Origin: Methylibium petroleiphilum PM1
Lineage (GTDB): Bacteria; Pseudomonadota; Gammaproteobacteria; Burkholderiales; Burkholderiaceae_C
Direction: 5' to 3'
Assembly: GCF_000015725.1 (NCBI RefSeq)
Contig: NC_008825.1
Coordinates: 3,720,001 to 3,784,000 of the forward strand
DNA length: 64,000 nucleotides
Positions within the stretch are counted from its first letter, which is position 1; each line of letters begins with the position of its first letter. The position numbers were made by a program, and so were the translations under genes. This document shows, piece by piece, positions 54,671 through 64,000 of this stretch. Below the pieces are notes generated by a model. That model ran no database searches and was not told where the DNA came from. It was given only the letters and a program-made list of their open reading frames with translations.

Positions 54671-54991
54671 ATGGACATCGTCAGTCCCACCATCCTCAAC
54701 CTGATCATCTTCGTGCTGGCCATCTACGTCGGCTACCACGTGGTGTGGACCGTCACGCCGGCGCTGCACACGCCGCTGATGGCGGTGACCAATGCCATCT
54801 CGGCCATCGTGATCGTCGGCGCGATGCTCGCCGCCGCCCTGACCGAGACCGGCCTGGGCAAGACCATGGGCGTGCTGGCGGTGGCGCTGGCTGCGGTGAA
54901 CATCTTCGGCGGCTTCCTCGTCACGCGCCGCATGCTGGAGATGTTCAAGAAGAAGGACAAGAAGCCCGCAGCGACGGCGCAGGGGAAGTAA
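54671..54991 (+). CDS. pntAB: NAD(P) transhydrogenase subunit alpha 2 (membrane)
   Basis: This 106-residue protein has three hydrophobic helices (NLIIFVLAIYVGYHVVW; ISAIVIVGAMLAAAL; MGVLAVALAAVNIFGGFLVT) and a Lys-rich tail (MFKKKDKKP). It forms part of the proton channel dII. AGGAGA lies before the ATG. pntB starts 3 bp after its stop. Confidence 0.92.
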   Translation: MDIVSPTILNLIIFVLAIYVGYHVVWTVTPALHTPLMAVTNAISAIVIVGAMLAAALTETGLGKTMGVLAVALAAVNIFGGFLVTRRMLEMFKKKDKKPAATAQGK

Positions 54992-54994
54992 GCC

Positions 54995-56416
54995 ATGAGC
55001 CTCAATCTCGTCACCCTGCTCTATCTGGTCGCCAGCGTCTGCTTCATCCAGGCCTTGAAGGGCCTGAGCCACCCGACCACCTCGATCCGCGGCAACCTGT
55101 TCGGCATGGTCGGCATGGCGATCGCCACGCTCACCACCGCGGCACTGATCGTCAAGCTGGCCGGCTCGGCCCTCGGGCTGGGCTGGGTCCTGGTCGGCCT
55201 GGTGGTCGGCGGCGGCTATGGCGCGTGGCGCGCCAAGACGGTCGAGATGACCAAGATGCCCGAGCTGGTCGCCTTCTTCCACAGCATGATCGGCCTGGCG
55301 GCGGTGTTCATCGCGGTCGCCGCGGCGGTCGAGCCCTGGGCCTTCGGCATCGTCGAAAAGGGCGGCGCGGTGCCGGTGGGCAACCGCGTCGAGCTGGCGC
55401 TGGGCGCGGCCATCGGCGCCATCACCTTCAGCGGTTCGGTGATCGCCTTCGGCAAGCTCTCGGGCAGCTACAAGTTCCGCCTGTTCCAGGGCGCGCCGGT
55501 GGTGTTCAAGGGGCAGCATGCGCTGAACGCCGTGCTCGGCCTGGCGCTGCTGTTCTTCATCGTCGGCTACGCGATCAGCGAGTCCAAGCTGGACTTCGCG
55601 CTGCTGCTCGCGCTGGCCTTCGTGATCGGCGTGACCATCATCATCCCGATCGGCGGCGCCGACATGCCGGTGGTGGTGTCCATGCTCAACAGCTACTCGG
55701 GCTGGGCCGCTGCGGGCATCGGCTTCTCGCTGAACAACAGCATGCTGATCATCGCCGGCTCGCTGGTGGGCAGCTCGGGCGCGATCCTGAGCTACATCAT
55801 GTGCAAGGCGATGAACCGCTCGTTCTTCAACGTGATCCTGGGCGGCTTCGGCGGCGACGCCACGGCGGCCACCGCCGGCAAGGCCGAGGCCCGGCCGGTC
55901 AAGAGCGGCAGCGCCGACGACGCGGCCTTCGTGCTGGGCAATGCCGAGACGGTGGTGATCGTGCCGGGCTACGGTCTGGCGGTGGCGCGTGCGCAGCATG
56001 CGGTCAAGGAGCTGGCCGAGAAACTCACGCACAAGGGCGTGACGGTCAAGTACGCGATCCATCCGGTGGCCGGGCGCATGCCGGGTCACATGAACGTGCT
56101 GCTGGCCGAGGCCGAGGTGCCCTACGACCAGGTGTTCGAGATGGAGGACATCAACGGCGAGTTCGGCCAGGCCGACGTGGCCATCATCCTGGGCGCCAAC
56201 GACGTGGTGAACCCGGCGGCGATGACCAAGGGCAGCCCGATCTACGGCATGCCCATCCTCGAGGCCTACAAGGCCAAGACGATCATCGTCAACAAGCGCT
56301 CGATGGCCGCCGGCTACGCGGGCCTGGACAACGAGCTGTTCTACATGGACAAGACCATGATGGTCTTCGGTGATGCCAAGAAGGTCGTCGAGGACATGGT
56401 CAAGGCCATCGAGTGA
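54995..56416 (+). CDS. pntB: NAD(P) transhydrogenase subunit beta
   Basis: This 473-residue protein has about nine transmembrane helices (dII) and a soluble C-terminal NADP(H)-binding domain dIII from about residue 290. There VVIVPGYGLAVARAQH near 325 and HPVAGRMPGHMNVLLAEA near 355 form the NADP site. With PntAA and PntAB it couples proton import to NADPH formation from NADH. No terminator with a T-run follows; see the two alternative hairpins at 56463-56495. Confidence 0.93.
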   Translation: MSLNLVTLLYLVASVCFIQALKGLSHPTTSIRGNLFGMVGMAIATLTTAALIVKLAGSALGLGWVLVGLVVGGGYGAWRAKTVEMTKMPELVAFFHSMIGLAAVFIAVAAAVEPWAFGIVEKGGAVPVGNRVELALGAAIGAITFSGSVIAFGKLSGSYKFRLFQGAPVVFKGQHALNAVLGLALLFFIVGYAISESKLDFALLLALAFVIGVTIIIPIGGADMPVVVSMLNSYSGWAAAGIGFSLNNSMLIIAGSLVGSSGAILSYIMCKAMNRSFFNVILGGFGGDATAATAGKAEARPVKSGSADDAAFVLGNAETVVIVPGYGLAVARAQHAVKELAEKLTHKGVTVKYAIHPVAGRMPGHMNVLLAEAEVPYDQVFEMEDINGEFGQADVAIILGANDVVNPAAMTKGSPIYGMPILEAYKAKTIIVNKRSMAAGYAGLDNELFYMDKTMMVFGDAKKVVEDMVKAIE

Positions 56417-56462
56417 GCCATCGCCCCGCGGCTCGGGGCCTCGCTTCGAAGGGATGATGCCG

Positions 56463-56495
56463 GCGGGCCCTAGACAGCCCGCTCCAGCACGGGCT
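56463..56495 (+). other. Two mutually exclusive small hairpins between pntB and fadD
   Basis: GCGGGC (56463-56468) can pair with GCCCGC (56477-56482), or AGCCCG (56476-56481) with CGGGCT (56490-56495). They share bases, so only one can form at once. No T-run follows, so it is not a simple terminator. Significance is uncertain. Confidence 0.35.
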
Positions 56496-56524
56496 ATCGC
56501 ATTCCCTGAGAGAGGCCCTGTCAG

Positions 56525-56549
56525 CGCGAAGTCAGAATGACTTTTCGCG
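56525..56549 (+). promoter_or_regulatory. Hairpin just upstream of fadD
   Basis: CGCGAAGTCA, a GAA loop, then TGAC-TT-TTCGCG form a 10-bp stem with a 2-nt bulge that ends 13 bp before ATG 56563. The GGAG ribosome site (56553-56556) lies right after it. It could limit ribosome access or be a protein-binding palindrome. Confidence 0.45.
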
Positions 56550-56562
56550 TATGGAGCTGCCC

Positions 56563-58236
56563 ATGGACCCCATCTGGCTCGAGCACTACCCGGCCGGCGT
56601 GCCGCACAACGTCGACGTTGCGCAGTACCCCTCGCTGGTCGCGCTGATCGACGACAGCTTCAAGAAGTTCGGCAGCCTGCCCGCCTACAAGTTCATGGGC
56701 AAGGCCTTCAGCTTCGCCCAGGTCGACGAGATGTCGCGCTCGCTCGCGGCCTACCTGCAGACGCTGGGCCTGGCCGCCGGCGACCGCGTCGCGGTGATGA
56801 TGCCCAACGTGCCGCAGTACCCGGTCACGGTGGCCGCGATCCTGCGTGCCGGCTACGTGGTGGTCAACGTCAACCCGCTGTACACGCCCCGCGAGCTGGA
56901 GCACCAGCTCAAGGATTCGGGCGCGAAGGCCATCGTGATCGTCGAGAACTTCGCGCACGTGCTGCAGAAGGTGATGTCGACGGCGCCGACGAAGAAGGTG
57001 GTGGTCACGGCGCTCGGCGACCTGCTCGGCTTCCCGAAGTCGCTGATCGTCAACACCGTGGTGCGCAAGCTGAAGAAGATGGTGCCGGCGTTCGAGCTGC
57101 CGGGCGCGGTGCGCTTCAACGACGCGCTGGCCGCCGGCCGCGGCAAGTCGTACGCGGCGGCCAAGGTGGGACCGGACGACATCGCGGTGCTGCAGTACAC
57201 CGGCGGCACCACCGGCGTGAGCAAGGGCGCGGTGCTGCTGCACCGCCACCTGGTCGCCAACATCCTGCAGTCGGAGGCCTGGTACCAGCCGGCCCTGAAG
57301 AAGATCCCCGCCGGCGAGCAGATCAACACCGTGTGCGCGCTGCCGATCTATCACATCTTCGGCTTCAACACGAACATGATGCTGGGCCTGCGCATGGGCG
57401 GCTGCAACATCCTGATCGCCAACCCGCGCGACCTGCCGACGATGTTCAAGCAGTTGCGCGGCGAGCGCATCCACAGCTTCCCGGCAGTCAACACGCTGTT
57501 CAACGCGATGGCGCATCACGCCGACTTCGGCAGCGTCGACTGGAGCCATCTGAAGATCTCGGTCGGCGGCGGCATGGCGGTGCAGAGCGCCACCGCCAAG
57601 CTCTGGCTCGAGAAGACCGGCTGCCCCATCGTGGAGGGTTACGGCCTGTCGGAGACCTCGCCCTCGGCCACCTGCAACCCGGTCGACAGCAGCGCCTACA
57701 GCGGCAACATCGGCCTGCCGATGCCCAACACCCTGCTGAAGCTGATCGACGACGACGGCCACGAGGTGTCGCCGGGCACGCCGGGCGAGATCGCGATCAA
57801 GGGCCCGCAGGTGATGGCCGGCTACTGGCAGCGTCCCGACGAGACCGCGAAAGTGATGACGGCCGACGGCTACTTCCGCTCCGGCGACATCGGCGTGGCC
57901 GACGAGCGCGGCTACTTCAGGATCGTCGACCGCAAGAAGGACATGATCCTGGTGAGCGGCTTCAACGTCTACCCGAACGAGGTCGAGGAAGTGGTGACGC
58001 AGATGCCGGGCGTGCTGGAGTGCGCCGCCATCGGCGTGGCGGACGCCAAGTGCGGCGAGGCGGTCAAGCTGGTGATCGTGCGCAGCGATCCTGCGGTCAC
58101 CGAGGAACAGGTGCGCGCCTATTGCGAGGCCAACCTGACGGGCTACAAGCGGCCGAAGATCGTCGAATTTCGCACCGAGCTGCCCAAGACGCCGGTCGGC
58201 AAGATCCTGCGCCGCGAGCTGCGCGACAAGGCCTGA
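56563..58236 (+). CDS. fadD: Long-chain fatty acid-CoA ligase
   Basis: This 557-residue AMP-forming enzyme has the P-loop YTGGTTGVSKGA near 214, the GYGLSETSP motif near 363, the Asp in YFRSGDIG near 445, and the C-terminal GKILRRELRDKA with the catalytic Lys. It activates long-chain fatty acids to acyl-CoA at the membrane. ATG 56563 (MDPIWLEHYPAGVP) was preferred to 56551 because GGAG lies 6 bp before it. It stands alone after the transhydrogenase operon. Confidence 0.92.
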   Translation: MDPIWLEHYPAGVPHNVDVAQYPSLVALIDDSFKKFGSLPAYKFMGKAFSFAQVDEMSRSLAAYLQTLGLAAGDRVAVMMPNVPQYPVTVAAILRAGYVVVNVNPLYTPRELEHQLKDSGAKAIVIVENFAHVLQKVMSTAPTKKVVVTALGDLLGFPKSLIVNTVVRKLKKMVPAFELPGAVRFNDALAAGRGKSYAAAKVGPDDIAVLQYTGGTTGVSKGAVLLHRHLVANILQSEAWYQPALKKIPAGEQINTVCALPIYHIFGFNTNMMLGLRMGGCNILIANPRDLPTMFKQLRGERIHSFPAVNTLFNAMAHHADFGSVDWSHLKISVGGGMAVQSATAKLWLEKTGCPIVEGYGLSETSPSATCNPVDSSAYSGNIGLPMPNTLLKLIDDDGHEVSPGTPGEIAIKGPQVMAGYWQRPDETAKVMTADGYFRSGDIGVADERGYFRIVDRKKDMILVSGFNVYPNEVEEVVTQMPGVLECAAIGVADAKCGEAVKLVIVRSDPAVTEEQVRAYCEANLTGYKRPKIVEFRTELPKTPVGKILRRELRDKA

Positions 58237-58366
58237 GCCGCGACGCCACGGCGTGCGCAGGGTCACGGGCTTCGGTCTATCGTCACCCACCGCGGCACGC
58301 TGGCCGAAGTCGGCCCGTACACTGCGCGCTGGATCGTACCGAGGCAGAGCAAGCTGTTGATGCACG

Positions 58367-58873
58367 ATGGCCGATCGCTACACGAAGACTGAGACGGGCC
58401 GCGCCGAGATCCGCGCCCGCGTCCACGCACTGACACGCACCGCCCGCAATCTGCTGCTGATCATCGATCCCAGCCGGGACGGCGCGAACTGGGTGTCGAT
58501 GGTGCAGGGCGCCAGCGCCGCAGACCTGCAGACGCTCGTCGATGCCGGCCTCGTGAGCCCGCTCGGTGGCCCAAGCGTCGCGCCGAGCCTGCCACCGGCC
58601 GAACCCGCACCGTCCGCCGCCACGGCCACCGCGACCGGCCCGGGCGCGCTGGAGGCGTCGTCGCTGTCCTACTCGGACCTCTACGACCTGCTGCCCAGCC
58701 TGGCGAAGCAGCACCTGGGCCTGATGAAGGGCTACCGCTTCGTGCTGGCGATCGAGAAGGCCGATGGTCTGGTCGGCCTGCAATCGGTGGCCCGCGACCT
58801 GCTGACCGAGATCGAGCGCGCCAAGGGGACCGCAGTGGCTCGCTCCGCGCGGCGCGCCTTGCTGCTGCCCTGA
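58367..58873 (+). CDS. Conserved hypothetical protein (168 aa)
   Basis: This 168-residue protein has an N-terminal helical domain (MADRYTKTETGRAEIRARVHALTRTARNLLLIIDPSRDGANWV), an Ala/Pro linker near 75-93, and a C-terminal helical part (YDLLPSLAKQHLGLMKGYRFVLAIEKADGLVGLQSVARDLLTEIERAKG). The two-domain helix-linker-helix layout looks real; no family name can be given. It is 28 bp before mtnN and likely in the same operon. Confidence 0.68.
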   Translation: MADRYTKTETGRAEIRARVHALTRTARNLLLIIDPSRDGANWVSMVQGASAADLQTLVDAGLVSPLGGPSVAPSLPPAEPAPSAATATATGPGALEASSLSYSDLYDLLPSLAKQHLGLMKGYRFVLAIEKADGLVGLQSVARDLLTEIERAKGTAVARSARRALLLP

Positions 58874-58901
58874 TCGGCAGCACGCACTGACAGGACCCGC
58901 C

Positions 58902-59663
58902 ATGGGGTTGCGCTTCGCACTCGTCGCGGCTCTCGAAGAGGAACTGCGCACCTTGCTCGCGGCGCTGCAATCGCCCGTGACCGAGCACCACGCCGGCCGG
59001 GCCTTCCACCGCGGCCGGCTCGATGGCCACGAGGTGGTGCTGGTGCGTTCGGGCATCGGCAAGGTGGCCGCGGCCACCACCGCGCTGCTGCTGGCCGACC
59101 GCTACGGCGTCGATGCGCTGGTGTTCACCGGCGTGGCCGGCGCGTTGCAGCCCGCAGCGTCGATCGGCGACGTGGTGGTCGCGCGCGAGCTGCTGCAGCA
59201 CGACATGGACGCCTCGCCGCTGTTTCCGCGCCACGAAGTGCCGCTGACCGGCCGCTCGCGTTTCCCGACCGACGCGGACCTCAGCGACGCGCTGGCGCGC
59301 GCGGCGCGCGACGCACTGGAGGCCGAGCGCATCGGGCTCGACTCCAGCTTCGCCGCGCTCGGCATCGACCGCCCGCGTGTGCACGAGGGCCTGGTGGTCA
59401 GTGGTGACCGCTTCGTCGCGACCTCGCTCGAGCGCACCGCCCTGCGCACCGAGCTGCCCGACGCGCTGGCCGTGGAGATGGAGGGGGCGGCGGTGGCCCA
59501 GGTCTGCCTCGATTGCGACCTCCCCTTCGCAGTGCTGCGCACGCTGTCCGACTGCGCCGACGACAGCGCCCACGTGGACTTCGGCCGTTTCGTCGCCGAG
59601 GTGGCCGGCCCGCTGGGCGCGGCCATCGTGCGCACCTGGCTGCGCCGCGTCGAACCGGCGTGA
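58902..59663 (+). CDS. mtnN: 5'-methylthioadenosine/S-adenosylhomocysteine nucleosidase
   Basis: This 253-residue nucleosidase has the family motifs ALVAALEEEL near 5, VLVRSGIGKVAAATTALLLADRY near 46-68, FTGVAGALQP near 74, and the substrate-binding AVEMEGAAVAQVC near 196 with the catalytic Asp in RTLSDCADD near 218. It removes adenine from MTA and SAH, sparing methionine and clearing methylation by-products. Its stop overlaps the next start (GTGA). Confidence 0.9.
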   Translation: MGLRFALVAALEEELRTLLAALQSPVTEHHAGRAFHRGRLDGHEVVLVRSGIGKVAAATTALLLADRYGVDALVFTGVAGALQPAASIGDVVVARELLQHDMDASPLFPRHEVPLTGRSRFPTDADLSDALARAARDALEAERIGLDSSFAALGIDRPRVHEGLVVSGDRFVATSLERTALRTELPDALAVEMEGAAVAQVCLDCDLPFAVLRTLSDCADDSAHVDFGRFVAEVAGPLGAAIVRTWLRRVEPA

Positions 59664-60175
59664 ACCGCGCCCTCGCCCGGCTGGGGCGCTCGCTGCGCGC
59701 CATTGCCGGCGTGCCGGTCGCGCTGCTGATCCTGTTCGAGGAATGGGGCTGGCGACCGCTGTCGCGCGCACTCGGCCGCCTGACGCGCTGGCCGCCGATC
59801 GCACGCCTGGAGGACCGCCTGCGGCGGGCGCCGCCGCCGCTCGCGCTGACCCTGTTCCTGGCGCCGACGCTGGGGCTGCTGCCCGTCAAGCTGCTCGCGC
59901 TGGGGCTCGTCCACGCCGGTCATGCGGCGCTGGGCCTGGCGCTGATCGCCGCGGCCAAGCTGCTCGGCACCGCCCTGCTGGGCCGCCTGTTCGTGCTGAC
60001 CGAGCCGCAGCTGCGCCACTACCGCTGGCTGGCGCGTGCGCTCGACACCTGGTCGGCCTACAAACAGCGCGTCAAGGCGTGGTGGCGCGCGACGCCGATC
60101 GCGCAGGCTGTCGCGCGGGCCGGCACCGCCTGGCTCCGGCGCTGGCGTCACTGGCGGGCCGGCCGCCGCGCCTGA
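59660..60175 (+). CDS. Membrane protein of unknown function (171 aa)
   Basis: This 171-residue protein starts at GTG 59660, overlapping the mtnN stop. It has hydrophobic stretches near 15-27 and 60-105 (LALTLFLAPTLGLLPVKLLALGLVHAGHAALGLALIAAAKLLGTALLGRLF) and a strongly basic C-terminus ending in RRWRHWRAGRRA. It has the look of an inner-membrane protein with a cytoplasmic basic tail. No family recognised. Confidence 0.7.
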   Translation: MNRALARLGRSLRAIAGVPVALLILFEEWGWRPLSRALGRLTRWPPIARLEDRLRRAPPPLALTLFLAPTLGLLPVKLLALGLVHAGHAALGLALIAAAKLLGTALLGRLFVLTEPQLRHYRWLARALDTWSAYKQRVKAWWRATPIAQAVARAGTAWLRRWRHWRAGRRA

Positions 60176-60191
60176 ACCGGCGCGCTCGCCG

Positions 60192-60959
60192 TCAACCCAC
60201 CAGCCAGCGCGCCAGCCACGGCAGCAGCAGTGCGCCGGCGATGCCGTGCAGCCCCATCGCCAGGCTGGCGTAGGCGCCGGCGCGTGGATGGATCGACCAC
60301 GCGCGTGCCGTGCCGATGCCGTGCGCGGCGAGCCCGGCCGCGAAGCCGCGCGCCGCCCAGTCGCGCACGCTCAGCGCGTTGAGCAGCGGCGTGACGATCA
60401 GCGCGCCGACGATGCCGGTCGTCACCGCGAACACGGCCGCCAGCGTGGCCGAGCCGCCGATGCGCTCGGCGATGCCCATCGCGATCGGTGCCGTCACCGA
60501 TTTCGGCAGCAACGAGGCCAGGATCAGCTTCGATCCGCCCAGCGCCCAGGCCGTGCCGAGCGCCACCGTGATCGAGGTCGCGGCCCCCAGCAACAGCGCG
60601 AGTAGCAAGGTTCCGGCGCGCGCCCGCAGCTCGGGCCACAGGCGCGCCAACGGCACCGCCAGCGCGACCGTCGCGGTGCCGAGCAGGAAATGCACGAACT
60701 GCGCGCCCTCGAAGTAGCGGCGGTAGGGCGTACCGGTCGCCGCGAGCACTGCGATGATCGCCAGCACCGACCACAGCACCGGATTGGCCAGCGGATGGCG
60801 CCCGCTGCGCGCCGACACGCGCTCGGCGATCACGTAGGCGCCGAGGGTCAGCGTCAGCCCGAACAGCGGCGTGGCGGCCAGGTAGACCCACACCTCGGCC
60901 AGCGGCTCCAGCGCGCCGCTCAGGCCGACCGGCAGCGTCAGCGCGCGGGACTCGCTCAT
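60192..60959 (-). CDS. LrgB/CidB-family membrane protein
   Basis: This 255-residue protein has about seven transmembrane helices and LrgB signatures: LLPKSVTAPIAMGIAERIGG near 150 and GFAAGLAAHGIGTARA near 200. With CidA/LrgA it forms the paired system linked in Gram-positive bacteria to murein hydrolase control and metabolite (e.g. pyruvate, glycolate) transport. ATG 60959 overlaps the stop of the cidA-like gene (ATGA). Confidence 0.88.
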   Translation of the reverse strand: MSESRALTLPVGLSGALEPLAEVWVYLAATPLFGLTLTLGAYVIAERVSARSGRHPLANPVLWSVLAIIAVLAATGTPYRRYFEGAQFVHFLLGTATVALAVPLARLWPELRARAGTLLLALLLGAATSITVALGTAWALGGSKLILASLLPKSVTAPIAMGIAERIGGSATLAAVFAVTTGIVGALIVTPLLNALSVRDWAARGFAAGLAAHGIGTARAWSIHPRAGAYASLAMGLHGIAGALLLPWLARWLVG

Positions 60960-61333
60960 GGCGCCGGCGCCTCGTCGTCGGTGTCGTCCGACCCCAGCCG
61001 GCGCGACAGGAACCACGCCGTGACGGCGATCGCCGCGGCGGTGCTGGCCACCAGCGCCACCACCCACGCCAGACCCTCGCGCACCAATGGCTCCCAGTAC
61101 AGCATCACGCCGACGGCGGCCGGGATGAAGAAGATCGACAGATGGGCCAGCAGGCCGTCGGCCGCCTGCTCGAGCGGTGCCCAGGCCGGCTTGCCCACGC
61201 GCTGCCGCAGCAGCAGGCCGGCGAGCAGCAGCACCAGCCCGATCACCGGCCCCGGCACCGGCGCGTGCGTGAGCTGCGCGATCGCCTCGCCGAGCGACTG
61301 GAACAACAGCAGCGCGGCCAGGCCCTGGATCAT
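60956..61333 (-). CDS. CidA/LrgA-family holin-like membrane protein
   Basis: This 125-residue protein has four transmembrane helices. LFQSLGEAIAQLTHAPVPGPVIGLVLLL near 10-37 and LLAHLSIFFIPAAVGVMLY near 62-80 are CidA/LrgA motifs. It is the first gene of the pair. The C-terminal tail is acidic (SDDTDDEAP). 34 bp separate it from the M20 peptidase stop upstream, so the three may be co-transcribed. Confidence 0.88.
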   Translation of the reverse strand: MIQGLAALLLFQSLGEAIAQLTHAPVPGPVIGLVLLLAGLLLRQRVGKPAWAPLEQAADGLLAHLSIFFIPAAVGVMLYWEPLVREGLAWVVALVASTAAAIAVTAWFLSRRLGSDDTDDEAPAP

Positions 61334-61367
61334 GGTCGGTCGCGGCCGGGCACCGGGGCCGCCGGGC

Positions 61368-62876
<1,509 letters not shown>

Positions 62877-63183
62877 GGCGATGCGCGCTGGATGCGCGAG
62901 GTGGAGCGACGGGCCAGTATAGGCAGCCCCCTACCCAGGGCATCCTGCCCGCATGAAGAGCTGGCCGAAGACTTGCAAGCCGTCCTGCAATAGGCTTGCA
63001 GGCTTCGGGGGCATTTCACGGCCATCGCTTGATGACCGTTGGGTCAGTAACATCCCCCTCCTGCACAAAAGACACACGTGGAGTGGCGGACGATCTCCGA
63101 ACGTGTGCGCCCCTCAGGGAGGACTTCGCACGGCTGTCGCGGAGGCCTCGATGCCTCACCACCTCTTTCTCCTAGGTGCTCTC
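62877..63183. promoter_or_regulatory. Divergent promoter region with palindromes and leader hairpin
   Basis: This 307-bp gap has no gene. The perfect palindrome CTTGCAAG is at 62972-62979. TGCAAGCC pairs with GGCTTGCA (62974-62981 and 62993-63000), and CCTGCAA with TTGCAGG (62984-62990 and 62996-63002). Repeated TTGCA half-sites suggest a repressor such as a TetR-type protein. A leader hairpin lies at 63073-63107 (CACACGT-GGAG / CTCC-GA-ACGTGTG). A ribosome site near the efflux adaptor start is not obvious. Confidence 0.55.
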
Positions 63184-64000
63184 ATGCGTGACTCCGTTGC
63201 CTCCCCTGTTCCGTTCCGACATGCCGCCGCGCTGCTGATCGCCGTGTCGCTGGCCGCCGGCGTGCTGACGGCCTGCGGCGAGCGCGCCGAGGCGCAGGGC
63301 GGCCCGCCGCCGGCCCCGCCGGTCTCGGTGGCCCCGGCGGTGCAGAAGCCGATCGCCGACAGCGAGGAGTTCACCGGCCGCCTCGAGGCGCTGGAGACCG
63401 TCGACATCCGGCCGCGCATCGGCGGCACGATCGACCGAGTGCACTTCGTCGATGGCGCCACCGTCAAGAAGGGCGCGCTGCTGTTCACCATCGATCCCCG
63501 CCCCTACCAGGCCGAGGTGGCGCGTGCCGAATCGCAGCTCGCCGCCGCGCAGTCGCGCGCCGAGCTGGCCAAGGCCGAGCTGGCCCGCGCGCAGAAGCTG
63601 CTGGACGCCAAGGCCGTGTCGCGCCAGGAGTTCGACCAGCTCGGCTCCGGCGAACGCACCTCGCAGGCCGACATCCGCGCCGCCGAGGCGGCCCTGCGCG
63701 TGGCACGCCTCAACGTGGAGTACACCGCCGTGCGCGCGCCGATCGCCGGGCGCCTGTCGCGCGCCAACATCACCGCCGGCAACCTGGTCGACGACAAGAC
63801 GGTGCTGACCACGCTGGTGGCCACGCACAAGGTCTACGCCTACTTCGACGGCAGCGAGCAGACCTTCCTGCGTCTGCGCAAGGCCAACGACGCCCAGCTG
63901 AACGTGAAGATGGGCCTGGCCAACGAGAGCGGCTTCCCGCACACCGGCAAGGTCGACTTCATCGACAACCGCCTCAACACCCAGACCGGCGCGATCCGCA
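63184..64000 (+). CDS. RND efflux pump periplasmic adaptor subunit (partial, cut by window end)
   Basis: The frame from ATG 63184 is open to the window end, giving the first 272 residues. The signal ends in a lipobox (AAGVLTAC, Cys near 30). The membrane-fusion-protein pattern follows: EFTGRLEALETVDIRPRIGGTIDRVHFVDGATVKKGALLFTIDPRPY (lipoyl half), a coiled-coil hairpin near 105-165 (AESQLAAAQSRAELAKAELARAQKLL), and YTAVRAPIAGRLSRANITAGNLV (second lipoyl half). It belongs to the AcrA/MexA family. A transporter and an outer-membrane channel gene are expected downstream. Confidence 0.9.
   Translation, partial: MRDSVASPVPFRHAAALLIAVSLAAGVLTACGERAEAQGGPPPAPPVSVAPAVQKPIADSEEFTGRLEALETVDIRPRIGGTIDRVHFVDGATVKKGALLFTIDPRPYQAEVARAESQLAAAQSRAELAKAELARAQKLLDAKAVSRQEFDQLGSGERTSQADIRAAEAALRVARLNVEYTAVRAPIAGRLSRANITAGNLVDDKTVLTTLVATHKVYAYFDGSEQTFLRLRKANDAQLNVKMGLANESGFPHTGKVDFIDNRLNTQTGAIR

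Overview
The window is one continuous stretch of a very GC-rich (by eye about 70%) chromosome that is almost fully coding. Gene content points to a betaproteobacterium of the order Burkholderiales, probably the Leptothrix/Rubrivivax/Methylibium group. The pointers are ravA-viaA, argP-argO, a copZ/copA-cueR cluster, a three-subunit transhydrogenase, an alr/lplT/radA neighbourhood and a PEP-CTERM-like protein. The taxonomic placement is inference. I see no rRNA, insertion sequence, prophage, CRISPR array or replication origin. There is one tRNA, Arg-CCG.

Layout. Bases 1-6.5 kb hold the end of an unknown gene, ravA-viaA, and a DUF1800/DUF1501 secreted pair. 6.5-16.5 kb hold a PhoD-type phosphatase, divergent argP/argO, dadA, a MoaD-like/BNR-repeat pair, and a LysR regulator divergent from mmsA across a perfect palindrome. 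16-25 kb hold a PhoX-type phosphatase, an SDR, two RlpA-like proteins, an LpxR-like protein, a decarboxylase/enol-lactonase fusion, a CsgG-like lipoprotein and a hydroxypyruvate isomerase. 25-28.5 kb is the copper module: copA and cueR, with copZ divergent and one CueR-type promoter facing each way. 28.6-33.4 kb is an overlapping four-gene operon built around a FAD-oxidase/methyltransferase fusion. It is the least explained functional unit here.

33.5-42.5 kb hold a GST, the tRNA, a cytochrome c5-type protein, a YheT hydrolase, purU, an ECF sigma/anti-sigma/DUF3455 cluster, a heptosyltransferase, a zinc-finger protein and ilvE. 42.5-51.4 kb hold the PEP-CTERM-like gene, radA with coupled neighbours, a thioesterase/arfB pair, small membrane proteins, alr divergent from lplT, an EamA transporter and a CAP-domain lipoprotein. 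51.4-64 kb hold mnmA and nudJ, pntAA-panD-pntAB-pntB, fadD, mtnN, a lrgB/cidA pair, an M20 peptidase and the start of an RND efflux adaptor gene cut by the window end.

Themes. Many products are exported, several with twin-arginine or lipoprotein signals. Many neighbouring genes share ATGA or GTGA stop/start overlaps, which indicates translational coupling. The points most worth a second look are the oxidase-methyltransferase operon, a cueR reading frame that begins inside a tandem repeat element, panD embedded in the transhydrogenase operon, the inverted domain order of the pca fusion, and several palindromes or leader hairpins at promoters.
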